A stretch of DNA of 64,000 bases from Paludicola sp. MB14-C6 (GCF_030908625.1 NZ_CP133133.1:558001-622000), one strand, 5' to 3'; shown: positions 7,087 to 16,765, counted from the first letter of the stretch. The notes: generated by a model not told the origin, from the sequence alone. Numbers and translations are program-made.

Positions 7087-9778
7087 CTATTACTACCTCC
7101 TCTGCTTGTAACGTAAATGAAAATACCGTTCCATGAGGATTATTGTCTTTGACTGTAATATCACCACCATGTGCAATAATAATGGATTTACAAAGTGATA
7201 AGCCTAGTCCTAGTCCTCGATGACTATCTCCATTATTTTTATCAACGGTAAAGAACATATCAAATATTTTTTTCTTATCTTCGTTGGAAATCCCCTCGCC
7301 ATTATCCTTAATTTCAACCAATACCATATTATCCGATTTTCTTGCTGTTATATCAATTATTGAGCCCGGTGGCGTATATTTAATTGCATTATCTACAATA
7401 TTGATAATAACTTGAATAATCAGTCTGGAATCCATCTTTGCCATTAGCAAATCATCAGACAAAGAAACATTGATTTGATAATCAACACTTTTACGGTTTA
7501 TGTGGCGAAGCGCTTCCGCTATAACTTCCTCTAGCAATTCTGATTGCATCGTAATGCTGATCGTTCCATTTTCTATACGAGTAACGGATAATAGATTTTC
7601 AACAAGGTTGATTAACCACATAGAATCATCATATATATCGGTATAAAGCTGTAGTTTCTTGTTCTCATCAAGATAGTTTTTGTCTCCCATTAAAATACTA
7701 GCGTTACCTGAAATACTGGTAAGCGGTGTTCGTAAATCATGAGAAATTGCTCGCAGAATATTTGCTCTTAATTGTTCACGTTGTGCTTCTAAGGCTATCT
7801 CGTTCTTGGTTTCGTTTATTTCTTCTTTTTCTAAAACCAATCCAAATTCGCCCAACATTGCGATTAACAAATTTCTATCATAAGTATCTAATTCAGTTTG
7901 TGGTTGCATTGTAACAGCTACAACAGCATATACCGTATGATGTCCTCTAACAGCTAGATACAAACACTTTGCATTTGGTAATGTTGTTGTGGTTGCACCT
8001 GCGCTTTTATTGTTCTTATATACCCATTCAGCTACTGCCCGCTCGCTGCGAGACGTATATTCTGTAATAAACACCTCTTCATTACCCGAAAATAAAATTG
8101 GTTCATCTAATCCTTGTGTTTTATTCACCGGATAAATAATAACCATGCGAGACAATAATTTTTCCATTTGCTTTCCCATTGCATTATAAATAGCTTGTTT
8201 AGTTGTAGAACGTTGTAGCATTCTACTCGTTTCCAAAAGAACCTGAGTATTTCTTGCTTTTCGAGCATTATTTTTGGCTTGCTGCTTTGCCCTAACAGTA
8301 AGTGTACTAGTAACAAACGCTGCCACTAACATAATTAAAAATGTTATCGGATAGGAAGAATCATATGCTTCTAGCGAGAAACGTGGATCTGTAAAGAAAA
8401 AGTTGAATACGACAACGCTTATAATAGATGATACAATACTGTATATTCTGCCTTGCGTTGCAACAGCGGTGAACAATACACCTAGAATATAAACGATAAT
8501 AATATTTGCTTCACTAAAACTTAACTCATAAAACAAAAAGCATATTGCTGTAGATAATGCTAATAAAGATAATGTTATCAATGAATCCCGTATCGTTAAA
8601 ACAGGGTTCTTTTGTTTTTGCTTAGCTTTGGGAGCAACATAAGCAGGCAAATTATTCGGGATAATAAAAATATCTAAGTTTGGCGCAATTTGCGTTAATT
8701 TATCAACAAAACTTGCTCTTGGAACGATTCCTTTCTTATTATTGGATCGTCCCAATACAATTTTCGAAATACCACAAGCTTTCGCATATTCAGCAATTTG
8801 TTCCGGCACATTATCGCCATATACTGTTGCAATTTTAGCACCTAATTGTTCAGCTAGCTTTAAATTCGTTCTCAGCCGTGCTCTATTTTCATCTGATAGT
8901 TCAGTTGTTCCGGGAGTTTCAACGAATAAAGCTGTAAACTCACCATGAAAAGAATTGGCCATCCTTGCCGCAGTTCGAATGACTTTTGCATTTGATGGCG
9001 AGCTTGAAAGACAAATTAAAATATGTTCATTTGTATAATAATCATTTCTTTGTGAAAGCTCTTTTGCTTTTTCTGCTTTTCGATTAACTTGATCAGCCGT
9101 TCTACGCAATGCAATTTCTCTTAAAGCTATTAAATTCTCTACCGTAAAGAAGTTATGCAATGCTCGTTTGGCTTGTTCTTCACGATATATTTTTCCTTTA
9201 TTCAAACGAATGATTAACTCTTCCGGTTCGATATCAACAAGCTCTATTTGGTCTGCATCATCAATTACCTTATCTGGAATACGTTCTCTTACCTTGACGC
9301 CTGTAATAGAAGATACAATATCATTTAGGCTTTCAATATGCTGCACATTAACCGTTGTATAGACATCTATTCCAGCCTTTAATAGCTCTTGTATATCTTG
9401 ATAACGCTTAATATGTCTACAACCGGGAGCATTTGTATGTGCTAATTCATCTACTAATATCAACTGAGGATTACGCTTAATTGCTGAATCTAAATCAAAC
9501 TCCTTTATTGTAATTCCTTTATGTTCAACAATAAGCGGTGGCAATGTTTCCAAACCATTTACAAGTTGGGTGGTTTCCGGACGTGTGTGCGGTTCAATAT
9601 AACCTGCAACAACTTCACCTCCCGCATTTTTCACTTCATGTGCTGCTTCGAGCATTGCATATGTTTTTCCTACACCAGCAGCATAACCAAAAAATATTTT
9701 TAATTTACCTTTTTTACGAGTTTCAGTTCGTTCTATGCGTTTTAATATTGTATAAGCATCAGGTCTTTTGTCGTCCAT
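7079..9778 (-). CDS. kdpD: KdpD sensor histidine kinase
   Basis: Membrane sensor kinase for potassium limitation and osmotic stress. In order (899 residues from ATG 9778, with GGAGGA 6 bases upstream): N-terminal KdpD domain with Walker-like GYAAGVGKTY (31-40); UspA-like domain (about 250-375); four hydrophobic segments (about 397-495); GAF-like region; HisKA with His680 in ISHDLRTPLTS; and a HATPase domain with DNAIKYTPPG and GLGLGLSLCK. The Usp domain has SSS (258-260), twenty residues, then FTALF (281-285). This is close to the SxS-X20-FTAxY motif reported for c-di-AMP binding in S. aureus KdpD, so c-di-AMP control is inferred. The ORF stays open 31 codons further upstream, but without a comparable site. 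Confidence 0.95.
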   Translation of the reverse strand: MDDKRPDAYTILKRIERTETRKKGKLKIFFGYAAGVGKTYAMLEAAHEVKNAGGEVVAGYIEPHTRPETTQLVNGLETLPPLIVEHKGITIKEFDLDSAIKRNPQLILVDELAHTNAPGCRHIKRYQDIQELLKAGIDVYTTVNVQHIESLNDIVSSITGVKVRERIPDKVIDDADQIELVDIEPEELIIRLNKGKIYREEQAKRALHNFFTVENLIALREIALRRTADQVNRKAEKAKELSQRNDYYTNEHILICLSSSPSNAKVIRTAARMANSFHGEFTALFVETPGTTELSDENRARLRTNLKLAEQLGAKIATVYGDNVPEQIAEYAKACGISKIVLGRSNNKKGIVPRASFVDKLTQIAPNLDIFIIPNNLPAYVAPKAKQKQKNPVLTIRDSLITLSLLALSTAICFLFYELSFSEANIIIVYILGVLFTAVATQGRIYSIVSSIISVVVFNFFFTDPRFSLEAYDSSYPITFLIMLVAAFVTSTLTVRAKQQAKNNARKARNTQVLLETSRMLQRSTTKQAIYNAMGKQMEKLLSRMVIIYPVNKTQGLDEPILFSGNEEVFITEYTSRSERAVAEWVYKNNKSAGATTTTLPNAKCLYLAVRGHHTVYAVVAVTMQPQTELDTYDRNLLIAMLGEFGLVLEKEEINETKNEIALEAQREQLRANILRAISHDLRTPLTSISGNASILMGDKNYLDENKKLQLYTDIYDDSMWLINLVENLLSVTRIENGTISITMQSELLEEVIAEALRHINRKSVDYQINVSLSDDLLMAKMDSRLIIQVIINIVDNAIKYTPPGSIIDITARKSDNMVLVEIKDNGEGISNEDKKKIFDMFFTVDKNNGDSHRGLGLGLSLCKSIIIAHGGDITVKDNNPHGTVFSFTLQAEEVVIDE

Positions 9779-9888
9779 AGAATTTCCTCCATATATAGTC
9801 AATCTTAAGTAAAACATAAAAAGTGCAACAAACAAAGTTAAATAATAAAATAAAGCCATTGTATGTATCAACAGTTATTCCTATTCCT

Positions 9889-9917
9889 ATTATAACGCTT
9901 GATAACATTCATTTCAT
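9889..9917 (-). promoter_or_regulatory. possible kdpD promoter
   Basis: On the reverse strand a perfect TATAAT (9894-9889) is preceded, 17 bases away, by ATGAAA (9917-9912), a 4/6 match to the -35 consensus. It points at kdpD with a leader of about 100 bases. The weak -35 would suit a regulated promoter. Confidence 0.45.
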
Positions 9918-10033
9918 CATTATATTAGTAAAAAAAAAGAATTTGTTTCATATATTAAAATTACAGGCAACTTTTGATGCAAACATATTTTAGATGTCTA
10001 TTTAAGAATAAATGATTTGATATTAAAAAGGGA

Positions 10034-10117
10034 TTAAGAAAGCTTAACATACATTAAGAGCGTGTTAAGAGATGAGCATTATTAACTTATTTTTAACTAT
10101 CTTAACAAACTCTTAAC
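10034..10117 (+). promoter_or_regulatory. phased TTAAC/TTAAG repeat array upstream of kdpFABC (candidate KdpE operators)
   Basis: Eight copies of TTAA(C/G) begin at 10034, 10044, 10054, 10065, 10082, 10093, 10102 and 10113. Spacing is 9-11 bases except one 17-base step, so most lie on one face of the helix. OmpR/PhoB-family regulators typically bind direct repeats with about 11-bp spacing, and the last copy abuts the -35 box at 10119. This is a good candidate for KdpE operators; PhoP-like control is an alternative because of the similarity to TTAACA boxes. Confidence 0.6.
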
Positions 10118-10118
10118 A

Positions 10119-10148
10119 TTGATAAAAAAATACTAACACCATTATAAC
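10119..10148 (+). promoter_or_regulatory. kdp structural operon promoter
   Basis: TTGATA (10119-10124), an 18-base spacer, then TATAAC (10143-10148). It lies 45 bases upstream of the first small ORF and directly downstream of the TTAAC repeat array, the geometry expected for a regulator contacting RNA polymerase. Confidence 0.65.
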
Positions 10149-10192
10149 AAAGTTTGTGCTATTCTCAATATGTACAAAGGGGGAATTATAAA

Positions 10193-10282
10193 ATGGATTT
10201 TGTAACAATCGGATTAATCGTTCTATGCCTTGGCCTTACATGGCTGTTAATTCAATGGTGTGACCGTCAAATACAGAAATGA
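10193..10282 (+). CDS. 29-residue kdp-associated membrane peptide
   Basis: An ORF too short for most gene callers, with AAAGGGGG 9 bases before its ATG. The product is one hydrophobic helix (GLIVLCLGLTWLLIQW) followed by a short polar tail, CDRQIQK. It is the first gene of the kdp structural operon, 9 bases before kdpF. It is not KdpF, since the next ORF is a clear KdpF. I recall similar unnamed peptides ending in a W-x2-x-C-D/E-R pattern beside kdpF elsewhere, so it may be a conserved but unannotated Kdp component. Function unknown. Confidence 0.6.
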   Translation: MDFVTIGLIVLCLGLTWLLIQWCDRQIQK

Positions 10283-10291
10283 GGGAATAAA

Positions 10292-10369
10292 ATGATATTA
10301 TTAGGTATTATCATTGTGGGATTAGCAGGTTATTTAATTTATGCACTTATCAATCCCGAAAAGTTTTAA
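10292..10369 (+). CDS. kdpF: KdpF, small subunit of the potassium-transporting ATPase
   Basis: A 25-residue single-helix peptide ending GYLIYALINPEKF, the hallmark C-terminus of KdpF (helix, then L-x-P-E-K/R-F). KdpF stabilises the KdpABC complex in the membrane. GAGGGAATAA precedes the ATG, and kdpA starts 15 bases downstream. Missed by a 60-residue ORF cutoff. Confidence 0.88.
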   Translation: MILLGIIIVGLAGYLIYALINPEKF

Positions 10370-10384
10370 TCAGGAGGAAAAACA

Positions 10385-12112
10385 ATGTTTCAAATTTGCT
10401 TAACGCTCATTATATTCGTAGCTATCGCAATACCAGTTGGTCGATATCTTTATAAAGTAACCGATAAAAAACATACATTTGCAGATCCAGTTTTTAATCG
10501 AATGGATAATGCAATTTACAAAGTATGTGGAATCAATCAAGAAAAAGAAATGAACTGGAAACAATACATACTATCCTTGATTGCCACCAATGCAGTCATG
10601 ATTGGAGTTGGATACCTCATTCTCAGACTGCAATTCTTGCCAATATTCAATCCAAACGGTATAAGCGCTATGCCTGCGGATTTATCATTCAACACAATTA
10701 TTAGCTTTATGACAAACACAAACCTACAACATTATGCAGGAGAAAGTGGATTGTCGTATTTCAGTCAAATGGCTGTTATCACATTTTTAATGTTTACTTC
10801 AGCTGCAAGTGGATATGCGGTTTGCATGGCATTCATTCGTGGTATTGTAGGCAAAAAAAGCATGGGTAACTTTTTTGTAGACTTAACAAGGGTAATTACA
10901 AGGGTTCTATTGCCATTTAGCCTTATTGTTTCAATATTGTTAATTTGGCAAGGTGTTCCGCAAACATTAAGCGCAAACCAAACAATTCAAACTATAGAAG
11001 GTTCTTATCAAGACATCGCAATGGGTCCTGTTGCTTCTTTAGAATCCATAAAGCATTTAGGTACGAATGGCGGTGGTTTCTTTGGAGCAAACTCTGCTAC
11101 TCCGTTTGAGAATCCAACAATCCTTTCAAACCTATTAGAGCTTCTTTCTATGATGATTTTGCCTGCCGCTTGCGTAATTGCATTTGGCTTAATGGTACAC
11201 TACCGCAAGAAAGAGCAAAATATTCAAAAAGAAGTGAAAAAAACTCGCGTTTTCTTTGGTAGTGAAGGTAGAACTATTTTTATCGCCATGTCAATTTTAT
11301 TTATAATCGGCTTAGTTATTTGCTATTTTTCAGAAAGTGCAGGAAATCCAGCATTAGCGCAAGCAGGCTTAAGCCAAAGCATGGGTAGTATGGAAGGTAA
11401 AGAAGTTCGATTTGGCGTTGCACAATCTTCTTTATTTACTACCGTTACAACTTCTTTTACAACCGGTACCGTTAATAATATGCATGATACTTTAACTCCT
11501 ATGGGTGGATTTGTACCATTATTAAATATGATGCTTAATGTTGTATTTGGTGGTAAAGGCGTTGGATTTATGAATATGGCACTTTACGCTATATTAACGG
11601 TATTTATCTGTGGACTTCTTGTTGGTAGAACACCTGAATATCTTGGCAAAAAAATTGAAGGCAAGGAAATGAAATTAACTGCTCTTGGCATTATTATTCA
11701 TCCATTGCTCATTTTAGCTGCTTCTGCTATTGCAGTTGCCACATCCGCTGGTATTGCAGGGATTACTAACCCTGGCTATCATGGATTAACACAAGTCTTA
11801 TATGAATTCGCATCTTCTGCTGCAAACAACGGCTCTGGCTTTGAAGGATTAGCAGATAACACATTCTTTTGGAACATCTCTACGGGACTAGTAATGTTCT
11901 TTGGACGTTATCTTCCTATGATTTTACAACTTGCAATTGCAGGCTCCTTGATGAAAAAACGTCCTGTTAATGAATCTGTCGGAACGTTAAAAACCAGCAG
12001 CATGACCTTTACAATTACTTTAGTTATGATTGTACTAATTTTTGCTGCATTAACATTCTTCCCAGTATTATCGCTTGGCCCGGTAGCAGAGCATTTAACT
12101 TTATGGAGCTAA
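10385..12112 (+). CDS. kdpA: potassium-transporting ATPase potassium-binding subunit KdpA
   Basis: The channel-like subunit of the KdpFABC pump; integral membrane with about ten helices and 575 residues, typical for the family. Selectivity-filter signatures are present: GTNGGGFFGANSATPFENPT (from about residue 223), TTGTVNNMHDTLTPMGGF and SSAANNGSGFEGL. ATG with AGGAGG 8 bases upstream. Second subunit gene of the operon. Confidence 0.97.
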   Translation: MFQICLTLIIFVAIAIPVGRYLYKVTDKKHTFADPVFNRMDNAIYKVCGINQEKEMNWKQYILSLIATNAVMIGVGYLILRLQFLPIFNPNGISAMPADLSFNTIISFMTNTNLQHYAGESGLSYFSQMAVITFLMFTSAASGYAVCMAFIRGIVGKKSMGNFFVDLTRVITRVLLPFSLIVSILLIWQGVPQTLSANQTIQTIEGSYQDIAMGPVASLESIKHLGTNGGGFFGANSATPFENPTILSNLLELLSMMILPAACVIAFGLMVHYRKKEQNIQKEVKKTRVFFGSEGRTIFIAMSILFIIGLVICYFSESAGNPALAQAGLSQSMGSMEGKEVRFGVAQSSLFTTVTTSFTTGTVNNMHDTLTPMGGFVPLLNMMLNVVFGGKGVGFMNMALYAILTVFICGLLVGRTPEYLGKKIEGKEMKLTALGIIIHPLLILAASAIAVATSAGIAGITNPGYHGLTQVLYEFASSAANNGSGFEGLADNTFFWNISTGLVMFFGRYLPMILQLAIAGSLMKKRPVNESVGTLKTSSMTFTITLVMIVLIFAALTFFPVLSLGPVAEHLTLWS

Positions 12113-12165
12113 ACTAATATAAACAAGATATTTCAAGCTAGTTCTTAGAAAGGAAGACAACTATT

Positions 12166-14223
12166 TTGAGTACGAATAAAAAATCTAAATTTATTACAAA
12201 AGATATATTGAAATCTTCTGTAGTAAGTGCATTTAAAAAATTAAACCCAAAATCAATGATTAAAAATCCTGTTATGTTTGTTGTTGAAATTGGATTTATC
12301 GTAACCTTATTACTTTGCTTCTTTCCAAATATTTTTGGAGCAAGCGGAGAACATTTAAGAAGTTACAATATTATTGTTTCTATCATTTTATTTATTACTG
12401 TTTTATTTGCTAATTTTGCGGAAGCTGTTGCCGAGGGCAGAGGTAAAGCACAAGCGCAAAGCTTAAAGAAAACTCAGAAAGATACAACCGCACGCAGAAT
12501 TCTACCTAATGGTGAGGAGGAAATCATCAGCTCCAGCGAATTGAAAAAAGGAGATATTGTTTTAGTTCAAGCTGGCGAAGTCATTCCAAACGATGGAGAA
12601 GTTATAGAAGGAATTGCATCTGTTGATGAATCCGCAATTACTGGTGAATCTGCACCTGTTGTAAAGGAAAGTGGAGGCGATTTTGCATCCGTTACTGGTG
12701 GTACAACAGTTGCGAGTGACTGGTTAAAAATCGAAATTACTTCTTCACCTGGGGAATCTTTCTTAGATAAGATGATTGCTATGGTAGAAGGTGCATCCAG
12801 ACAAAAAACTCCAAATGAAATTGCATTGAATACACTTTTAGTTAGCCTTACTATCATCTTTTTAATCGTAATTGTAACACTTTATCCAATCGCTCTTTAT
12901 TGCGGAGTAGAAATTCCGATTTCAACACTCATCGCATTAACGGTGTGCTTAATCCCTACTACAATTGGCGCGTTGCTATCTGCAATCGGTATTGCAGGTA
13001 TGGATAGAGTAACTCGATTTAATGTTATTGCTTTATCCGGTAAAGCCGTTGAAGCTTGTGGCGATGTTGATACAATGATCCTTGACAAAACAGGAACTAT
13101 TACATTCGGTAATCGACTTGCTTCGGAATTCATTCCAGTTGAGAATCAAAAACGTTCAAGCTTAATCAAATATTCTTTGGCTTGCTCAATTAAAGATGAT
13201 ACTCCAGAAGGTAAATCTATTGTTGAGTTAGCAAATCAAATGGATGACAATATAGATGTTAGTGCTTATAAAAATGCCCCATTCATTGAATTTACTGCAC
13301 AAACAAAAATGAGTGGTATTGATTTGCCAGATGGTACTAAGATTCGAAAAGGTGCTGGTGAAGCAATTATCCAATATGTAAAAGAACAAAACGGTATTAT
13401 TCCTTCTGACTTATCAGAAAAAGTAAGTGATGTTTCTAAACTTGGCGGCACACCTCTTGTTGTTTGCGTTGATAATGTAATTTATGGTGTTATCTATTTA
13501 AAAGATACCGTAAAACCTGGATTGGTTGAGCGATTCAAAAGGCTTCGAGAAATCGGTATCAAGACAATTATGTGTACCGGAGATAACCCTCTAACCGCCG
13601 CTACAATTGCGCAAGAAGCCGGCGTTGACGGTTTTATTGCAGAATGTAAACCAGAAGATAAAATTGAAGCGATTAAAAAAGAACAATTAGAAGGTAAAAT
13701 TGTCGCTATGACAGGTGATGGCACCAACGATGCTCCAGCACTAGCACAAGCTGATGTTGGTCTTGCAATGAACAGCGGTACTACTGCTGCGAAAGAAGCA
13801 GCAAACATGGTAGACTTAGATTCCGATCCAACGAAAATACTCGAAGTCGTTGAAATTGGTAAACAACTTTTAATTACTCGTGGTTCTTTAACAACATTCA
13901 GTATTGCAAACGATGTTGCAAAATACTTTGCAATTATTCCTGCCATGTTTATGTTAGTCATTCCGCAAATGAATGTTTTAAATATCATGCATCTTGCAAC
14001 TCCAAACAGTGCGATTTTATCTGCTTTAGTTTTCAATGCAATCATTATTCCATTGCTAATTCCGTTAGCAATGAAAGGTGTAAAATACAAGCCAATGAGT
14101 TCTAGCAAAATGCTTGCAAAGAATATGCTCGTTTACGGACTTGGTGGTGTACTTACTCCATTTATCGGTATTAAACTAATTGATTTGATTATTGCTCCAC
14201 TTTTACGCATGATTGGATTATAA
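12166..14223 (+). CDS. kdpB: potassium-transporting ATPase ATP-binding subunit KdpB
   Basis: P-type ATPase that drives potassium uptake. It has the TGES actuator loop (ITGESAPV), the phosphorylated aspartate in [10 protein letters not shown] (about residue 308), the hinge [16 protein letters not shown], and paired transmembrane helices. The 685-residue frame starts at TTG (12166) with AAAGGAAG 9 bases upstream; no ATG or GTG is positioned to give a complete KdpB N-terminus. Follows kdpA by 53 bases. Confidence 0.97.
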   Translation: MSTNKKSKFITKDILKSSVVSAFKKLNPKSMIKNPVMFVVEIGFIVTLLLCFFPNIFGASGEHLRSYNIIVSIILFITVLFANFAEAVAEGRGKAQAQSLKKTQKDTTARRILPNGEEEIISSSELKKGDIVLVQAGEVIPNDGEVIEGIASVDESAITGESAPVVKESGGDFASVTGGTTVASDWLKIEITSSPGESFLDKMIAMVEGASRQKTPNEIALNTLLVSLTIIFLIVIVTLYPIALYCGVEIPISTLIALTVCLIPTTIGALLSAIGIAGMDRVTRFNVIALSGKAVEACGDVDTMILDKTGTITFGNRLASEFIPVENQKRSSLIKYSLACSIKDDTPEGKSIVELANQMDDNIDVSAYKNAPFIEFTAQTKMSGIDLPDGTKIRKGAGEAIIQYVKEQNGIIPSDLSEKVSDVSKLGGTPLVVCVDNVIYGVIYLKDTVKPGLVERFKRLREIGIKTIMCTGDNPLTAATIAQEAGVDGFIAECKPEDKIEAIKKEQLEGKIVAMTGDGTNDAPALAQADVGLAMNSGTTAAKEAANMVDLDSDPTKILEVVEIGKQLLITRGSLTTFSIANDVAKYFAIIPAMFMLVIPQMNVLNIMHLATPNSAILSALVFNAIIIPLLIPLAMKGVKYKPMSSSKMLAKNMLVYGLGGVLTPFIGIKLIDLIIAPLLRMIGL

Positions 14224-14251
14224 AACAAAAATCAGAAAGGAATAAATATAT

Positions 14252-14878
14252 ATGAAAAGCGGATTAAAAACAGCCAAGAACGTTGTGCTGTTATCACTGG
14301 TTTTATTATTAGTATGTGGTATATTATATCCTTTGCTTGTTACAGGAATAGGGCAACTATTTTTTCCTAAACAAGCAAACGGCAGCTTAATTAAAGTAGA
14401 CGGAAAAGTTGTTGGATCACAATTAGTTGGTCAAGACTTCAAAGATGACCGCTTTATGAAATGCAGACCATCTGCGGTAAACTATAACACATATACGAAA
14501 GAAGAAAAAGAAAATGGAACTTACGGTGGTGTTGGTTCCGGCTCACAAAACTTAGCCCCATCTAACAAGAAGTTGATTGAACGTGTTGAAAAGGATATTG
14601 AGAATTTCTTAAAGAAAAATCCTGATGTAAAAAAAGAAGATATTCCAACTGACCTATTAACTGCTTCAGGTTCAGGACTAGACCCACATATTTCACCTGC
14701 ATCTGCAAAAGTTCAATTTCCTGCTTTAATAAAATCAACTGGTCTATCAGAATCTCAATTGAATGAGATTGTATCTAATAATACAAAAGGTAAAGTTCTT
14801 GGTATATTTGGCGAAGAAACTGTTAATGTATTAGAAGTAAACTTGGATATTGCAAAAGCTATAGATATGATTCATTAG
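14252..14878 (+). CDS. kdpC: potassium-transporting ATPase subunit KdpC
   Basis: Single-pass chaperone-like subunit of the Kdp pump. One N-terminal membrane helix (about residues 10-30), then an external domain with conserved FKDDRFMKCRPSA, GGVGSGSQNLAPSN, DLLTASGSGLDPHISPASA and GIFGEETVNVLEVNLDI. At 208 residues it is slightly longer than usual, with a lysine/glutamate-rich segment near residue 120. Starts 28 bases after kdpB with AAAGGAAT upstream; a strong terminator follows. Confidence 0.96.
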   Translation: MKSGLKTAKNVVLLSLVLLLVCGILYPLLVTGIGQLFFPKQANGSLIKVDGKVVGSQLVGQDFKDDRFMKCRPSAVNYNTYTKEEKENGTYGGVGSGSQNLAPSNKKLIERVEKDIENFLKKNPDVKKEDIPTDLLTASGSGLDPHISPASAKVQFPALIKSTGLSESQLNEIVSNNTKGKVLGIFGEETVNVLEVNLDIAKAIDMIH

Positions 14879-14890
14879 TTAACAATTTTT

Positions 14891-14924
14891 AATGGCGTGT
14901 ATCAACAGTGATACACGCCATTTT
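14891..14924 (+). terminator. terminator of the kdp structural operon
   Basis: A perfect 14-bp stem (AATGGCGTGTATCA with its complement), a 4-base loop ACAG and a TTTT tail, 12 bases after the kdpC stop. The symmetric A/T edges could also stop the converging GNAT gene. Confidence 0.9.
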
Positions 14925-14930
14925 AGTTTG

Positions 14931-15374
14931 CTATATGATTATTTTACTAAATATCTGTTCTTTGTTACCCCAGAAATCAAGCTTTTCATCTATTTTTGTA
15001 AACCCATATTTCTCGTATAGACCTATTTCTCCACTAACCAAATATACTTGTTGAAATCCAAGTTCTTTTGCATATTCGACTGCACTTAAAATCATTTGCT
15101 CACTCCATCTTGCTCCCCTAAAGTTTTCATCAACAAACACATAGCCTATGTATGGGGTATATGGGACATCGGGAATGCAATCGGTTTTGGATAATGTGCA
15201 GTATCCTGCAATTTGGTTACCTTCACTTGCAACAAAAACCTTTTCCCAATCGGTAAACTTATGCTCTCGCATACCACTTGCTAAGAACGGTCCTGCTTTC
15301 CACAAACAGTTTTGTGCGTAAACAATTACTTGTTCCCATAGTTCACTGTCTTCAATTAGTCTAACAACCTTCAT
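14931..15374 (-). CDS. GNAT family N-acetyltransferase
   Basis: A 147-residue acetyltransferase-like protein. The core strand-loop is YTPYIGYVFVDENFRGARWSEQMI (about residues 73-96), where the usual Q/R-x-x-G-x-G/A loop appears as FRGARWS, and the C-terminal part has VYLVSGEIGLYEKYGFTKI. The pyrophosphate loop is slightly degenerate, so substrate and even activity are uncertain. The ATG follows TAGGGACTGA. Monocistronic, converging on kdpC. Confidence 0.75.
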   Translation of the reverse strand: MKVVRLIEDSELWEQVIVYAQNCLWKAGPFLASGMREHKFTDWEKVFVASEGNQIAGYCTLSKTDCIPDVPYTPYIGYVFVDENFRGARWSEQMILSAVEYAKELGFQQVYLVSGEIGLYEKYGFTKIDEKLDFWGNKEQIFSKIII

Positions 15375-15503
15375 TCAGTCCCTACTTTCGTTAGTTGGTA
15401 ATCCGTTAATTCAATAAATGAATTATTTATTTTATAATAAACTAAATTTTATCACACACCTTAAGAAAATACAACATTTAACAGAAATCTAACTTTTCTT
15501 TTC

Positions 15504-15532
15504 TTGCATTAAACCGACAAGCAAGTTATAAT
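15504..15532 (+). promoter_or_regulatory. promoter of the DUF896-oxidoreductase genes
   Basis: TTGCAT (15504-15509), a 17-base spacer and a perfect TATAAT (15527-15532), 45 bases upstream of the DUF896 start codon. Confidence 0.75.
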
Positions 15533-15577
15533 AAAGCTAGTTAATAACTAATTGAATATGGAATAAAGGAGATTTTC

Positions 15578-15784
15578 ATGGAACAAGCAAAATTAGACCG
15601 AATCAATGAACTTGCTAGAAAATCAAAAGAAACACAACTTACAGAACAAGAAATTTTAGAGCAACAATTGCTTCGTGCAGAATATATTAAAGCCTATCGT
15701 GATAGCTTAAGAAGCTCACTCGATCAAATTGTATTGGTTGACGAAAAAGGCAAAAAAACTAAGCTTAGTCCAAAAAATAAATAA
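15578..15784 (+). CDS. DUF896 (YnzC/UPF0291 family) small protein
   Basis: A 68-residue protein with the family pattern RINELARKSKETQLTEQEILEQQLLRAEYIKAYR near the N-terminus. The family forms a short two-helix bundle, is widespread in Firmicutes, and in Bacillus subtilis is linked with the SOS-induced yneA region; its molecular role is not settled. Good ribosome-binding site (AAAGGAGA). The oxidoreductase gene begins 27 bases downstream. Confidence 0.85.
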   Translation: MEQAKLDRINELARKSKETQLTEQEILEQQLLRAEYIKAYRDSLRSSLDQIVLVDEKGKKTKLSPKNK

Positions 15785-15811
15785 TAGATAAAAAAAAGAG
15801 AGGGACATATT

Positions 15812-16765
15812 ATGAAACCATTTCAATTCGGCATTATTGGAGCTGGAAACATTGCAAATCGATTTTGTGATGCAGTTACTTTAGTAGAGGATGCAAAAGT
15901 TGTTGCAGTTGCAAGTAATACTCCAAACAAGGCAAAAGCATTTGCTGAAACAAACAACCTAGAACGTTACTACCAATCCTATGAAGAAATGCTAAAGTGT
16001 GATGATATTGATGCTGTCTATATTGCAACAACGCATAATTTTCATTACGAAAATTTAAAACTATGCATTGAGCATAATAAGCCTGTTATTTGTGAAAAAG
16101 CTTTTGTTTTAACAAAAGCACAAGCTGAAGAAGTTTTTTCCCTTGCAAAAGAAAAAGGTGTTTTCGTTATGGAAGCAATGTGGTCAAGATTTTTACCTGT
16201 TATCAACAAAGCGAAAGAATGGATTGAAAGCGGAAAACTTGGCGAAATTGATCTTGCTACTTTTATTATTGGATTTAAAGCAGATAATGACCCACAAAAT
16301 AGAATGTATAATCCAAAACTAGCCGGAGGAGCAATGTATGACATAGGCGTTTATGCCATTGAGATTATGACATATCTTATCAATGAAGAATTAAAGGATG
16401 TAAAATCCGTTATTACTCGTCATCCTTGTGGTAATGTTGATAAAGTAGATGCAATGATTCTTCAATTTGAGAACTGCGTTGCTACATTAAATTGTATTAT
16501 GACCGCAGGAGTACAAAATGAGCTAAATATTTACGGTACCAATGCACGTATTTATATTAAAGATCCACATTACTCTAGTGAATGTACTTTAATTGATGAA
16601 AAAGGTGTTGCAGAAACATTCTATTCTCGTTTGGATAATGGCTTTGAACACCAAATTAAAGAAGTTATTTCTTGTATTAAAGCCGGTAAATTAGAAAGCA
16701 GCGTTATTCCTCATAAAGATACCATTCAATGTGCTGATATATTTGACCAATGTCTTGGGAACTAA
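15812..16765 (+). CDS. Gfo/Idh/MocA family NAD(P)-dependent oxidoreductase
   Basis: A 317-residue two-domain dehydrogenase. The N-terminal Rossmann fold has GIIGAGNIANRF, and the motif normally read as EKP appears as CEKAFVLT with the catalytic-type lysine retained. The C-terminal domain contains GGAMYDIGVYAIEI. Members oxidise or reduce sugars, inositols or trans-dihydrodiols; the substrate is not evident and no sugar genes flank it. Soluble and cytosolic. Confidence 0.88.
   Translation: MKPFQFGIIGAGNIANRFCDAVTLVEDAKVVAVASNTPNKAKAFAETNNLERYYQSYEEMLKCDDIDAVYIATTHNFHYENLKLCIEHNKPVICEKAFVLTKAQAEEVFSLAKEKGVFVMEAMWSRFLPVINKAKEWIESGKLGEIDLATFIIGFKADNDPQNRMYNPKLAGGAMYDIGVYAIEIMTYLINEELKDVKSVITRHPCGNVDKVDAMILQFENCVATLNCIMTAGVQNELNIYGTNARIYIKDPHYSSECTLIDEKGVAETFYSRLDNGFEHQIKEVISCIKAGKLESSVIPHKDTIQCADIFDQCLGN

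Noticed and set aside
13494..14108. 204-residue open frame on the minus strand opposite kdpB
   Set aside because: It lies wholly within the conserved P-type ATPase coding region and its translation has no recognisable features. It is a shadow of kdpB codon usage.
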